From Microglena sp. YARC (lineage: Eukaryota > Chlorophyta > Chlorophyceae > Chlamydomonadales > Chlamydomonadaceae): a stretch of 64,000 nucleotides of DNA. Shown piece by piece: positions 12,901 to 23,509 of the stretch. The notes under the pieces were generated by a model, which was given only the letters and a program-made list of their open reading frames with translations, had not been told where the DNA came from and ran no database searches. The number at the start of each line of letters is the position of its first letter. Positions within the stretch are counted from its first letter, which is position 1. The DNA lies in NCBI GenBank assembly GCA_022414725.1, contig CM039464.1:21753308-21817307 (forward strand), in the 5' to 3' direction. The translations under genes were made by a program, and so were the position numbers.

Positions 12901-13276
12901 TAGGAGGACGGGTGGTGGAGGGTGGTGGTGGTGGTGGTAGAGAAGGGGGTGAATGGAGGGAGGGTGGTGGTGTGGTGTTGGTGGTTTAAAGGAGGTTGTG
13001 TGAGGGTGGTGGTGGTGGTGGTGGTAAGAGGAGGGTGGTGGTGGAGGGTGGTAGATGGAGGGTGGTGGTGGGTGGTAGAGGAGGTGTGTGGTGGTGTGGT
13101 GGTGGTGGAGGGTGTGTGGTGGTGGGTGTAAGAGGAGGTGGTGGTGGTGGTGGTGGGTGGTGGTGGTGGGTGGTGGTTGGAGGGTGGTGGTGTGGTGGTG
13201 GTAGAAGGAGGGTGGTGGTGGTGGGTTTTGTGGTGGAGGGTGGTGGTGGGGTGGGGTGGTATAGAGGAGTGTGGTG
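6905..13276. repeat. GGTGG / GGTAGAGGAG satellite, about 6.4 kb
   Basis: Nearly continuous array of GTGGTGGTGGGTGGTAGAGGAGGG units with constant one-base slips. The only interruption is about 40 bp of other sequence at 8826-8866. Open frames of Gly/Trp/Val (plus) or Pro/Thr/His (minus) are artefacts. The strand is extremely G-rich and T-rich with no C, so it could form G-quadruplexes. The density of one-base indels and the assembly gap that follows suggest it was read through with uncorrected long reads. Confidence 0.95.
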
Positions 13277-14276
13277 NNNNNNNNNNNNNNNNNNNNNNNN
13301 NNNNNNNNNNNNNNNNNNNNNNNNNNNNNNNNNNNNNNNNNNNNNNNNNNNNNNNNNNNNNNNNNNNNNNNNNNNNNNNNNNNNNNNNNNNNNNNNNNNN
13401 NNNNNNNNNNNNNNNNNNNNNNNNNNNNNNNNNNNNNNNNNNNNNNNNNNNNNNNNNNNNNNNNNNNNNNNNNNNNNNNNNNNNNNNNNNNNNNNNNNNN
13501 NNNNNNNNNNNNNNNNNNNNNNNNNNNNNNNNNNNNNNNNNNNNNNNNNNNNNNNNNNNNNNNNNNNNNNNNNNNNNNNNNNNNNNNNNNNNNNNNNNNN
13601 NNNNNNNNNNNNNNNNNNNNNNNNNNNNNNNNNNNNNNNNNNNNNNNNNNNNNNNNNNNNNNNNNNNNNNNNNNNNNNNNNNNNNNNNNNNNNNNNNNNN
13701 NNNNNNNNNNNNNNNNNNNNNNNNNNNNNNNNNNNNNNNNNNNNNNNNNNNNNNNNNNNNNNNNNNNNNNNNNNNNNNNNNNNNNNNNNNNNNNNNNNNN
13801 NNNNNNNNNNNNNNNNNNNNNNNNNNNNNNNNNNNNNNNNNNNNNNNNNNNNNNNNNNNNNNNNNNNNNNNNNNNNNNNNNNNNNNNNNNNNNNNNNNNN
13901 NNNNNNNNNNNNNNNNNNNNNNNNNNNNNNNNNNNNNNNNNNNNNNNNNNNNNNNNNNNNNNNNNNNNNNNNNNNNNNNNNNNNNNNNNNNNNNNNNNNN
14001 NNNNNNNNNNNNNNNNNNNNNNNNNNNNNNNNNNNNNNNNNNNNNNNNNNNNNNNNNNNNNNNNNNNNNNNNNNNNNNNNNNNNNNNNNNNNNNNNNNNN
14101 NNNNNNNNNNNNNNNNNNNNNNNNNNNNNNNNNNNNNNNNNNNNNNNNNNNNNNNNNNNNNNNNNNNNNNNNNNNNNNNNNNNNNNNNNNNNNNNNNNNN
14201 NNNNNNNNNNNNNNNNNNNNNNNNNNNNNNNNNNNNNNNNNNNNNNNNNNNNNNNNNNNNNNNNNNNNNNNNNNNN
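13277..14276. other. Assembly gap of exactly 1000 N
   Basis: Run of 1000 N, a placeholder length. It lies at the end of the GGTGG satellite, so true size and content are unknown. Any kinase exons downstream of the 14360-14521 exon could be in it. Confidence 1.
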
Positions 14277-14359
14277 ACACACAAACAAAGCAAGCACGTA
14301 CACTCACACGAACGCCCCCCCCCACCCCCCACCCCCACACACACACACTACGTTCGCAC

Positions 14360-14521
14360 CTGGGTGACCTTTTGAAAATCTGTGCCGGATTTCTGCACCT
14401 GCGTATGGATACTCAAGTGTGACCAGCGTCCAACAGCACAACACCAAAGGAGTACACTTATTCCACTTTCTCGTTGTACTGCTCCTGCGTACCAAACGGG
14501 CGGCATGAAACTCCGGAGTGA
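14360..14521 (-). CDS. WNK-like protein kinase, exon for subdomains VIII-IX (frameshifted)
   Basis: Minus-strand exon between acceptor TTTCCCCAG and donor CCCAG|GTGCG. Read with small frame corrections it gives TPEFM (start of the P+1 loop), then YNEKV, then SFGVVLL, then VTLEYPYA. This order matches the WNK family after the activation loop. At least four one-base insertions or deletions break the frame. The upstream exon ends in ATA|G, so the joining codon reads Val where WNK kinases have Gly before TPEFM; that may be a base error. Expected role: Ser/Thr kinase. It is either a pseudogene or a real exon in poorly polished sequence; I favour the latter because the conserved residues are intact apart from the indels. 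Confidence 0.75.
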
Positions 14522-14544
14522 CTGGGGAAACAGAGGTGACAAGT

Positions 14545-14775
14545 GTCAGAAATGTTGTGGTTGGTGTCGGTGGTGTTTGGTGGTGTGGTGTCTGGGGGGT
14601 TGGTGGTGTGCGGTGGGTGGGTGTGTGGTGGTGGTGGGGGTGGTGTGGTGTGTGTGGTTGGTGGTGGGGTGGTCGTCTCTGTAGTGTTTGTGTGGTGGTG
14701 GTGTGGGTTGGTGTGGTGGTGGTAGTGGTGCAGTGTGTAGTGGTGGTGTGGTGTGCGGTGGTGGTGTCATGCTTG
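14545..14775. repeat. GGTGTGGTGG simple sequence
   Basis: A second, shorter GT/GG tract of the 6.9-13.3 kb type, lying in the presumed kinase intron between the VIII-IX exon and the array upstream. Confidence 0.85.
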
Positions 14776-14879
14776 TTGACGGCAATGAAATGATGATGAT
14801 CTATATATTCCTGGTTCCTATATAGACTCCAAATGATCGCTTGCCACGGTTGACGGAGTGCCATCACCACAACCACCCA

Positions 14880-15620
14880 CTACACTTTGGTTTCTCAGCC
14901 AGGACCAGACCAGCTCTAACCCAGCCACCACAACCTCAGAAAGAGAGGGTAGAGAATTGGTAGGTTAGTCATGTTTGTTTGCAATTCCTCAAAACATACC
15001 ACGCCACCGCGCCTTTCACACTGCCATCACCACCAGGGTACTACCATTTTTGTCAAATTGTCAGCGCTTCTAGTGCCGAAAAGTGCAAACTCAGGCTGCA
15101 GCCCACAGGGCGTCAAAAAAACTGCTGTGAAACGGCAGTGGGGCTCAAAAAGCTGTGCGCGAAATCGCGTTTGCCGCGCGCCTTGTAGTACCCTGATCAC
15201 CACAACCCACCTATCAAACTTGTTTCCACCAGCCACCTGCACAGCCCATCCCAGCACCACAAACCTCAAGAAACAGAGGGCAGTCAGGATAGTCATGTTT
15301 GTTGCAATTCCTTCAGCGAATATTTCACCACTGCCCTTGCCACCCTTGCCGATTCACCACAACACACAGTTCACACTTGTCTCCACCAGCAATGCACTGC
15401 ACTAGCTCCAACCCAGCACCACAAACCTCAAGAAACAGAGGAAAACTCGGGATGGTCATTATTTGTTGCAATTCCTCAGAACATGGCACCATCGCCCTAG
15501 CACCACTGCCACCAGCACAGCCCAGCCTACCACAACTTGATTCCACAAGCACCAGCACATAGTTCCAACCCAGGACCACCAAACTCAAGAAGAAGGACGA
15601 ACAGCAACACCCACAATCGC
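14880..15620 (-). repeat. Array of about four exon-like units in a kinase intron
   Basis: The block ACCACAAACCTCAAGAAACA followed by GGATAGTCATGTTTGTTGCAATTCCTCA recurs at about 14925-15000, 15255-15325, 15415-15490 and (partly) 15570-15600. On the minus strand one copy reads SEELQQIMTI. A hAT-like MITE interrupts it at 15034-15195. I do not recognise the encoded segment. Confidence 0.65.
15034..15195. mobile_element. hAT-like MITE with perfect 8-bp target duplication
   Basis: The 162-bp element begins CAGGGTACTAC and ends GTAGTACCCTG (11-bp perfect terminal inverted repeat). It is flanked by identical ATCACCAC at 15026-15033 and 15196-15203. CAGGG ends with 8-bp target duplications are typical of the hAT superfamily. 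No coding capacity, so it must be mobilised in trans. Internal sequence is GC-rich, with CGCGAAATCGCG palindromic parts. Confidence 0.9.
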
Positions 15621-15627
15621 TAGGACC

Positions 15628-15793
15628 GCGCGCATCATATGGAGGCTGACCCAAGGCCGAGTATGAAATTCATATGATAGAATGACAAACTTTGCATCAT
15701 ATGATCCTTGTATGTTAAATATGTAAACTGCAGTCAGACCGCCGGCACTTATGATGTCATACGATGACATGATAGCATATTGGCCGTTCCCTA
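15628..15793. mobile_element. AT-palindrome MITE (CATATGATATCATA family), copy 1
   Basis: Contains several CATATGAT motifs, the internal block GTAAACTGCAGTCAGACCGCC, and ends GGCCGTTCCCTAC. The first half differs from the other copies by several indels. Confidence 0.7.
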
Positions 15794-15888
15794 CTGATAT
15801 CACACGAACGCATTGGCCATTGATAAGCCAGCTTCGCATGGTAGCAGCAGCCAAGGTCCCACTAAATTGACCACACCACGCGCACCAA

Positions 15889-17200
15889 TAAACCACCACC
15901 ACCATCCACCTGCAACGGCCCATACCACTACAGCCGTTGACAATCAGCTCGCAGGCTCAATAGCCCAGACCACAATATTGGCCACGCCACTACGCACACC
16001 AATAAAACCAGCACCAATCATCCAACGTTATAAAACGTCATAGCCGTTGACCAATCCGGCTCGCATGGTATCAATAGCCCAGATACCAATATTGAACACA
16101 CCACGACACCAATTAACCACCAGCCACCATCCACTGCAACGGCTCATAGCTGTGACAATCCAGGCCCTCGCTGGTAGCATAGCCCAGATCACCAATACTG
16201 GCCACGCACACGCCACCAATAAAACCTGCACCACATCCACGCTATAACGCTCATAGCTGTTGGACAATTGTCCAGCTCGCATGGTAGCATAGCACACACA
16301 ACTCGCACACCACCAATCTGAACAAACCATAACACCACCACCACCAGACGCTACCATATATCGCTCACTGCCGTTGCAACTCCAGCTCGCATTGGTAGCA
16401 AAGCCAAGTCACGAGATGGCTTGACCCACACCCACGCCCATTTACCATCGCTTTCACTAACACCACCCGACAAAACAATGCCAAACAAAAACAAGAGCCC
16501 CCCCCCCCCTTAACGCTCATGGCTGTTGACAAGGGCCAGCACGAATGGTAGCAAAGCCCAAGTCCCACTAATCGTGACCACCAACCCACGTTGCCATTTA
16601 CCAACACTTTCACAAACACCATCGACAAAAAACAATGCAACACAAAAAACAAGAGCACACCACCACCATACTAACACCCACCTGTATGCTGCCTCTATGG
16701 GCCCACTTACTTGGAAATGCAGCTTGCCAAACAGCTTCTCCCTCGGCATTTTACCGGCAGACTCTCAGGAGTAGGTAGCCAACAGAGGCTCGTGGAGTCT
16801 TTAGGTTAAAATCCGGAGGTGAGAAGCTGCTTGGACAAGTACGGGCTCGTGGGAACGCTTACAGGGATGGCCATAGAGGGATATCATGCCCATTACCAAC
16901 ACTTCACAAACACACCGGACAAAAACAATGCAAACAAAAAAACAATAGGCAACACCCACCACTACCCACCTATAACGCTCATGGCCGTTGACAATCCAGC
17001 CCGCATGTAGCAAAAGGCCCAAGTCAATAATATTGGCCCACCTCCCACGCCACTGCACACCACCAATCTAAGCAAAACATGAGCACCCCACCCCACCGCC
17101 ACACCCACTATAACGCTCATGCGCCGTTGGCAAGCCAGCACGCATGGTAGAAACGAAGCCAGGTCATCGATATTGACCACGCCCACGCCCGTTACTACCA
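15889..17200 (-). repeat. Eight extra copies of the kinase activation-loop exon end
   Basis: Degenerate copies of the 17276-17345 segment, centred near 15950, 16060, 16165, 16285, 16395, 16550, 17010 and 17145. Each carries ATAACGCTCATGGCCGTTGACA and GCCCAGGTC-like blocks on the plus strand. On the minus strand these read GDLGFATMRAGLSTAMSVI-like sequence with copy-specific indels. Spacers share a CACTTTCACAAACACACC, CAAAACAATGCAAA motif. One 16.7 kb spacer also holds a hairpin element. Copies nearer the intact exon are generally better preserved. Confidence 0.9.
16690..16850. repeat. Hairpin element of the 23.5-25.9 kb family
   Basis: CTTACTTGGAAATGCAGCTT, then an inverted pair around CAGCTTCTCCCTCGG...CCGGAGGTGAGAAGCTG, then a CTCGTGG block. 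It matches the six hairpin units at 23.5-25.9 kb, so that family is dispersed and not only local. Confidence 0.75.
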
Positions 17201-17275
17201 CTTTCACAAACACACCTGCAAAAACAATGCAAAGAAAAACAAAGAGCAACACCCACCATCACCCACGCACCCCAC

Positions 17276-17515
17276 CTATAACGCTCATGGCCGTTGACAA
17301 GCCAGCACGCATGGTAGCAAAGCCCAGGTCGCCGATCTTGACCACACCCGCAGAAACGCCTATGTTGACAGAAGACTGTTGTCACTTCAGGATCTCTGTG
17401 GATGGATGGGTGAGCGGTTGTGGACCATGCAGGCTACACCAGGCCCTGCAGGCATCTGCCAAGCCCAGCGCTTTGAATAACTAGTGTGTCCACGTTCTTG
17501 TGCTTGCGCCGGTAC
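17276..17515 (-). CDS. WNK-like protein kinase, catalytic- and activation-loop exon (frameshifted)
   Basis: Minus-strand exon of 240 nt from acceptor CTTTCCAG to donor ATAG|GTGGGG. It starts YRRKHKNVD, which matches the WNK sequence before the catalytic loop. After correction of about four one-base indels it continues through an RWAWQM helix, a YLHG segment and an HRDLK-like catalytic loop, to VKIGDLGFATMRAGLSTAMS at the end. The DFG motif reads GDLG, as in WNK kinases. The family normally regulates ion transport or stress signalling by phosphorylating downstream kinases. The ATP-binding exon, where WNKs lack the usual catalytic Lys, was not found, so the WNK call rests on these two exons. 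Indels mean pseudogene or consensus error; extra copies of both its ends lie in the flanking introns. Confidence 0.8.
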
Positions 17516-18070
17516 CTGGAAAGAAGACCGAGGGAGGGAGAAGGAGAGAAACGGGATGAAGGAGGAAAGAGTTAAAGCAGGAGTTGGGAGTTAGGCTTAG
17601 AAGCGGAAAGGCGTAGGAGGTAAAGGATTAGGTAGGGGATAATTGGTTGCCAGGTTAGATTCTTGTGCTTGCCTCGTGCTTGGGGGAGAGAGGAGAGAGT
17701 GAGAGGGAAGAGGGTAAGAGGCAGGCTAGGAGAGGAGAGGGAAGAGGGTAAGAGATGCAGTAGATGTAGGAGAGGTAGGAGAGAATTGGTGTCAAGTCCA
17801 CGTTCTTGTGCTCGCGCCGGTGCGTGGAGCGAAGAGGAGTGAGGGAGATATCAGGCTAGCCGAGGGGAGAGGGAAGAGGGTAAGAGAGGGCAGTAGAGGT
17901 AGGAGAGGGTGTCAGAGGATGGAGTAGGCTAGAAGGGAAGAGGGTTGGAACGGGAGACGGTAGGAGAGGGTGTGAGAGGTGGAGCTTAGGCCCTAGAGGA
18001 AATTCGGTTGGAGAGTAGGACAGGGTTGGATTCAGACTAGGAGGAAGAGGGCATTGAAAAGGCATGCCCT
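17516..18070. repeat. Purine-rich GGAGAGGGAAGAGGGTAAGAG tract
   Basis: Repeated GGGAAGAGGGTAAGAGG units in the kinase intron. Partial copies of the 5' end of the 17276-17515 exon are embedded at about 17655-17680 and 17790-17830; the latter reads HRREHKNVD on the minus strand. Confidence 0.75.
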
Positions 18071-18349
18071 ACGGCAGCCTTGCACATGTCAGTGTTAAAC
18101 TGGCTGGATTTTCAGTTTTTTTGTTTTTGAATCCACCGTTCAACAACTACATGTTTTACCCCAATGTGTACAAAAACAGGTGTTTGACACCCTCGAAACA
18201 ACCTGTCAACAAAACCCAAACAGGTACAGGTGCTGTGGGATGAATAGGGCATTGAGAGTGCTGGCGGCAAGCGCTAGAAGGGGGATAGGGTAGGAGAGGC
18301 CCTAGGAGAGGGTTGGCACCAGGCGGGGGAGGGGGAGGGGGGGGCATGC

Positions 18350-18720
18350 CGGTACACCCACACCTATGGTATGCCAGTACAGCCCACCCTATGTATGCCA
18401 TACACCCACCCCTAGTATGCCAGTACACCCACCCTATGTATGCCAGTACACCACCCTACTGTATGCCAGTACACCCAGCCCTATGTATGCCAGACACACC
18501 CAACCACGCATAGCCAGAACACCCATAGAGAGTACAGATGTAACGATGTATATAAGCAACCAAGCACAAGCAGACAGCCGTACACGTATCCAAAGTACAG
18601 CCGTACCATGTATCCAAGGTACTAAGCACAACAGTTACAGCCGTAATGATCCAAGGTATTAAGCAACAAGCAGTACAGCCGTTACATGTACCAAGGTATA
18701 AGCATGAGCCCTGGACTGTA
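18350..18720. repeat. Two short tandem arrays
   Basis: 18350-18520 is about seven units of GTATGCCAGTACACCCACCC. 18530-18720 is about four units of a 40-bp CAGCCGTACATGTATCCAAG-type repeat ending in TACTAAGCA. A GTGG tract follows at 18815-18985. Confidence 0.85.
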
Positions 18721-19184
18721 CTGTACGAAGAGTTCCATCTGTGAATAAGCTCCGTGATAAGCAGATACATTCGAGACTTGGGCGTCAAACCACCTGAAGA
18801 GGGTGAGCAGAGGAAGGGGGGGGTGGATGGGTGTGGTGTGGTGGGTGGGTTGGTGGTGCTGAAATTGGTGGAGTGTTGGGTGGATGGGTGTGGTGTGGGT
18901 GGTGGATGGGGTGGTGCGTGGTGTGGTGTTCGGTGTGGTCGATGGGGTGTGGTGGGGTGGATTGGTTTTCCGGTGGGGAGGGGGTGGGGGACCACTAAAG
19001 CCATGAGCAGCTAAGTGTGAGGGCGGAGTGAGTAGGGGGTAAGAAAAGAGGGTGATCCGTGTGCTTGGTATCGGGAGCGGGAGGAGGACGAGGACGAGGA
19101 CGAGGACGGGGGGGCGGGGGGGGGGGGGGAGGGGAAAAGTGCAGTACCTACACGTGCCACAAGCGCTAGAGATGTCATCATGAT

Positions 19185-20690
19185 CTCATGCTTCAACTGT
19201 TCAGCACACTGAACCTCTGGGCGAAGCTGATTGGACCTGCCTTACTTCCACTGCTACTCCCCACCCCACCCCATCCCCACCCAAGCACAGCCCAGGCCCT
19301 TAACACCGGTCGCGCCACTTGTTCGCTGCCTCCCAGTTGTTTTCAGCCTCATGATTGCAGGTTGTGTATAACTGCTTCAACCACACTTGATCTTGGCAGC
19401 AGCATTGGACTGCTCTTACTCCACTGCTACATCCCCACCCATCCCAGCACAGTTCTTGGCCCTCACCTCCAAGTTCACTACAACTATTTTTGTTGTGCAC
19501 GCCGTCGCATTTTCTGTTGCTGCATTGGCGCAACGCATGGGTCCAGGGCTAACTAGTCAGAACCCCCCCCCTCCCCCCCCCGGCACAGCCCTGGCCCACC
19601 ACGATCAGTAATTCCAGGGTCATGATGTTTTTATGTATCAACTGCTCAGCACACGAATCTCGGCATACAGCTTGGATCTGCCAAATCCCACTACTACACC
19701 CCCACCCAGCCCTGAGCCTACACAACCAGTTGTTACCCTACCCCACTGCTAAGGCCCCACGCCCCACCCAAACCCACCCCTCCCTCCCGGCTCAGCCAAG
19801 GCCACAGGCACCAGTATTCCAGTCATGATTTGTGTTTGTATCAACAATGCCTCAGCACACGGGATCTCGGCACGCAGCTTGGATTCTACCCTGAGCCCAT
19901 AATACATCCACCACGCAAGCCCTGAGCCTACACCACCAGTGCAACTTACCAGTGTTTTCATTTTTCGACGACGCGTCGCCAATCTGTCGCCATGGTCCGC
20001 AGAGTGCTACACCCCCCGACCCCCCGAATCAGACGCGCTGCCCCCGACCCACCAGGCTCCCGCTTCGCGCTCCGCCATTCGATGCTACGCAACCTATCCT
20101 TGAAATCAGGGTTGATGTTAGCCCAAGTTAGCTACTCAACCTTGACTACCAGAAATCTTGAAATAAAAAACACTGTGCACTACCCCACTGCTACCCCCCC
20201 CCCCCCACCACCCCCCCCTCTCCCGCACAGCCCAGGCCCACCACTCACCAGTGTTTCAGGGTCATGATGTTTTTGTGTTTCAACTGCTTTTTACACATGA
20301 ATTCTTCACGGAAGCTTTGAACCTTGCAAATACCACTACTACAACCCACCACCCAGGCATGAAGCCTACACACTAGCTTGCATACCGAATTGCTCCCCCC
20401 CCCCCACCACCACACACACAACCACACACACTCCAGCACAGCCCTGGCCCACCACTCCCATGTTTTCAGGTCATGGTTTTTGTTGTTTCAACTGTTTCAG
20501 CACACGAATCTCGGCAAACAGTTGGATCTTGCAAAATCTCACTACTGTAGCCCTTCCCCGGCACAGCCCTGGTTGCTCCACCTAGTCTTCACCAGGTCCG
20601 TTCAGGTCTATAGATGTTTGTGTGTGTTGTCGATTGTTTTATGCAGCACGATCTCGGCAAAGCAGCTTGTGAGGATATTCGTGTGTCTCT
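19185..20690 (-). repeat. Array of about seven kinase alpha-C-helix exon copies
   Basis: Minus-strand copies near 19210, 19360, 19650, 19850, 20285, 20495 and 20635, in units of roughly 140-420 bp. The best (20255-20330) reads KQLKHKNIMTL, preceded by FREEF and followed by a CTGGTGAGTGG donor. This fits kinase subdomains III-IV (alpha-C helix and following strand; WNKs have LKxLKHxNI). Other copies are frameshifted but keep the GAGATTCGTGTGCTG-type core. Spacers share CAGCACAGCCC(T/A)GGCCCACCAC. It lies upstream of the catalytic-loop exon, as expected for this order. I cannot say which copy is the functional exon. Confidence 0.75.
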
Positions 20691-20699
20691 CCTCAGTGG

Positions 20700-21985
20700 G
20701 CGTCACAAGCTAAATATCCTCCATTCACCTGAGCCATCTCCTCCAAGAGCACCAATACAGATTATTACGTGCGAGGTGCGATTTGGCTTTTAGATATACC
20801 ATTCTATCGATTCTCTAGAGCCAAAAGCATAGACAGAATAATGGTCTATCCATCGTCTAGCCACATTCTCCTCCAAAGCTTGCTAAGGAGGTTCAAACAT
20901 AGAAAAGTTGTGTATGGATCGTCAGCGTTGATGTGGCCTCGACCTCTGAAGGACACGTAACATCAAATAACTTGAGAGTTAGTCCAGCAACTCCTCACAA
21001 GGTGTAGAGGTCTCGAAACATAGGACGTATAGACGTGTAAGTATATTGGTCTGTCGAAGGATGCATTGATCCCCGACAACCCGGCTACTCTAGTAGAATA
21101 CAAGCACTCAAAGTATGTGGCTACAAGGGCCTATTCCTTGTCTACGAGACTTGAAGAACGATTGCATAGCCCTACAAATGCCAAGGCTAGGGTTGTGTTT
21201 GTGGGCACATCCTTGCGTCATCAGAGATTCTGACGCTGCCAACACATCCATAATTCTTCGCATATGTTTGTCACTAGAGCTCAGTGAAGCAAATAAATGG
21301 GGTAGCACAGTGTTGGCGCAACACCAACGCCTCAACACCCCAAGGAAGTCATATTACTGTATTGAACAAGTTCGCTTGGAGAGTGATGGGGCTTGCAGAT
21401 GTTCGGTCACTCTCCTTCAGTGGTGTCCTAGTGCACAATATCCCAATTATTTTGTTTTGTGGCACTTATAAAGAAAGACCCTGACTCCCCAAGAGAGAGA
21501 GACATAATCGAGACAACATATCTGTGCGAGAGCCTCGTGAGCGCCACCACTTGCCCCTGAAGCTCTCTATTTGTGGTGATTGAACAAAGACGATGCCCAA
21601 ATGGGGCACCACGATGGACAGCTGGCCTCACAACTTCAACGCGAAAGTCCAAACAAATAGGTGGGTGTGTCGCACATCCTTACGAGAAGTCTAGTCAATA
21701 GCCATCCAGCCATGATTTGACTTTCAGCTGATCGAAGCACATCGTATCAGTTCCATAATTCATACCCTCCAACTTGAGAATTTGCGCAAGAAGCAATTCT
21801 GACACTTTGGCCCCTTAGAGAATCGAGATTTCTAAGAATGCTCGGAAATTTGCGTCTGAACAAGTGGCCCGTACTACAACCTACGGACCCAAATCCACAC
21901 TCCATCATCCGCGTAGAAGGCTATAGAACAAACAAATGGGCACAGGGCGATCCAGGGAGACAAACGAGTCAGGGAAAACGCTTAT
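20700..21985. other. No recognisable feature
   Basis: Unique-looking sequence with several medium open frames in all frames, none resembling a known protein and none with paired splice signals I could support. The GC content and lack of repeats differ from both flanks. Confidence 0.4.
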
Positions 21986-21989
21986 GATA

Positions 21990-22256
21990 GTCATGTCTTC
22001 ATACGTATCCGTATCATGCCCAAGCAGTCCGACAAGGCTAACAATTACCATACATACTAATATCATAGTGTGGATGAATTTGTATTATCATATGATATCA
22101 TACTCACCGCTGGGTCAAAATCAAATGATATCATCACAAATTTCATATATAATATTTGAATATAAATGGTAAATTTTTAGACCTTGTCAGACTGCTGGCA
22201 TCATATGAATCTCGTATTGAAGACATAAAATCATATTGCCGTTCCCTACTCGTTGT
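21990..22256. mobile_element. AT-palindrome MITE, inverted double copy
   Basis: The right half matches other copies: TCATATGATATCATA, AAATGGTAAATTTTTAGACC, then ATATTGCCGTTCCCTA at the end. The left half holds the same GTCCGACAAGGCTAACAATTACCAT block in opposite orientation, so two copies are head to head. Confidence 0.7.
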
Positions 22257-22333
22257 CTTCCCTGGCGATCGCCCTGTGCCCCATCTTTTCTATATGTGGT
22301 CCCTACAAAACAAGAGATGGCTTGCGCGGCCAG

Positions 22334-22519
22334 CAGCGGTACTTCCAATGACCAAATAGGGCCACGCGTAGCGCACTTGAAAAAACAAAATCTGATCTGA
22401 AAAAGCGCAAAAAATGCTTGCTGCGCCCACAGGGGGTTACAAAAACTGCGCGAAACACGCAATGAGGCTCAAAAAGGCAGCGCGCTAGCGCCCAAGAGCG
22501 CGCGCTTGGAAGTACCCTG
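22334..22519. mobile_element. hAT-like MITE, older copy
   Basis: Ends CAGCGGTACTTCC and GGAAGTACCCTG match the CAGGGTACT family with one inserted base. The flanking octamers GCGGCCAG and GCGGGCAC agree at six of eight positions, consistent with a decayed target duplication. The interior resembles 15034-15195 (GGGCTCAAAAAG, CGCGCGC near the right end). Confidence 0.75.
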
Positions 22520-22587
22520 GCGGGCACATTCCCGAAGAAGGAAACCAAGCCTGCATGCATCTATCCAGGGGTACTACCATAAACTAG

Positions 22588-22945
22588 GGAGCGGCATATC
22601 ATATGATTTGACCGAAGGTTGAGGAATGTATCATATGATGTTGACCGAAGGTGAGAATGATTATATGGACTGAGTGTTATGTTCATTTACCTCTTCGAGC
22701 CAAAACTTTTCTGATTAGAAAATTCCGAAGTAGATCATAAATTAAATCGCAAAGTTTGTCATGGCATTGCGTTACACGTTAAATGATGCTCACCAGCACA
22801 TATGATAGCATACAAATTGCATCATTATGATATCATATGATGTCACGCGATATACATGTTATACATGGTATCTAGGTCTAGTCAGACTATTATTGCCGGC
22901 ATCATATAATATCATGAAGATATCATATCACCTTCCCTATTACAT
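22588..22945. mobile_element. AT-palindrome MITE, nested copies
   Basis: Opens with AGGGAGCGGCATATCATATGA and has two GTTGACCGAAGG(T)-type blocks and many ATATCATATGAT motifs. Closes with ATATCACCTTCCCTAT. The length suggests one copy inserted into another. Confidence 0.7.
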
Positions 22946-22949
22946 AACA

Positions 22950-23260
22950 CGCTCTAGGCACGCAAGGTTTTGGAGCCTGACTGCGCGAGTTTGAAGCAAC
23001 TTTGTAAACCCCTTCTGGGTGCAAGCATGCAGATTTCTTCTTCAGTTGAGTCAAAGGAGGGCATTTGCGGCTATTGTAGCAACCCAAATGTTTACAAGCT
23101 TCTATGCAAAAAATTGAAGCGGGGATGTCATTAACCGGAGCGACAGGCGGCTTTGGAGGGAGTTAGTTACCGAGACCGTTGCTGCACATGTCAGGCTTCG
23201 CCGGTCAAACGTTGGCGTAACCTGGGGGCTCACGCCCCCTTTGAAGAGGGGCGCTCCGCC
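22950..23260. repeat. Dispersed repeat related to the hAT-like MITE interior
   Basis: GCAAGGTTTTGGAGCCTGACTGCGCGA, CCCCTTCTGGGTGCAAGC and a TTCAGTTGAGTCAAA block follow the same order as the interior of the 55811-55959 element. It has no clear terminal repeats here. Confidence 0.55.
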
Positions 23261-23509
23261 AAAAATATAGTACATTAATCTACTCCATCCCCCCCCTGTC
23301 TACAAGACCTCCATTTCATTAAACTGCACACTCACACCATATCCCTTGCTTTCAAACACTTCACCACTCACTAACACTTACAGTCCACTAACCCTCTCAG
23401 CCTACACTCCTTCTCACTGTGCCCTCCCAACCCCTCCATCATTCTCCCACCCCACCCCACCACCACATCCAAACCCACCCACCCTCACCCCACTTTACAG
23501 TTCCTTCAC

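Noticed and set aside
6905..13276. Many Gly/Trp/Val and Pro/Thr/His open frames
   Set aside because: Direct translations of the GGTGG satellite; no codon bias or domains.
12084..14375. Very long open frames spanning the gap
   Set aside because: They consist mostly of unknown residues from N bases.
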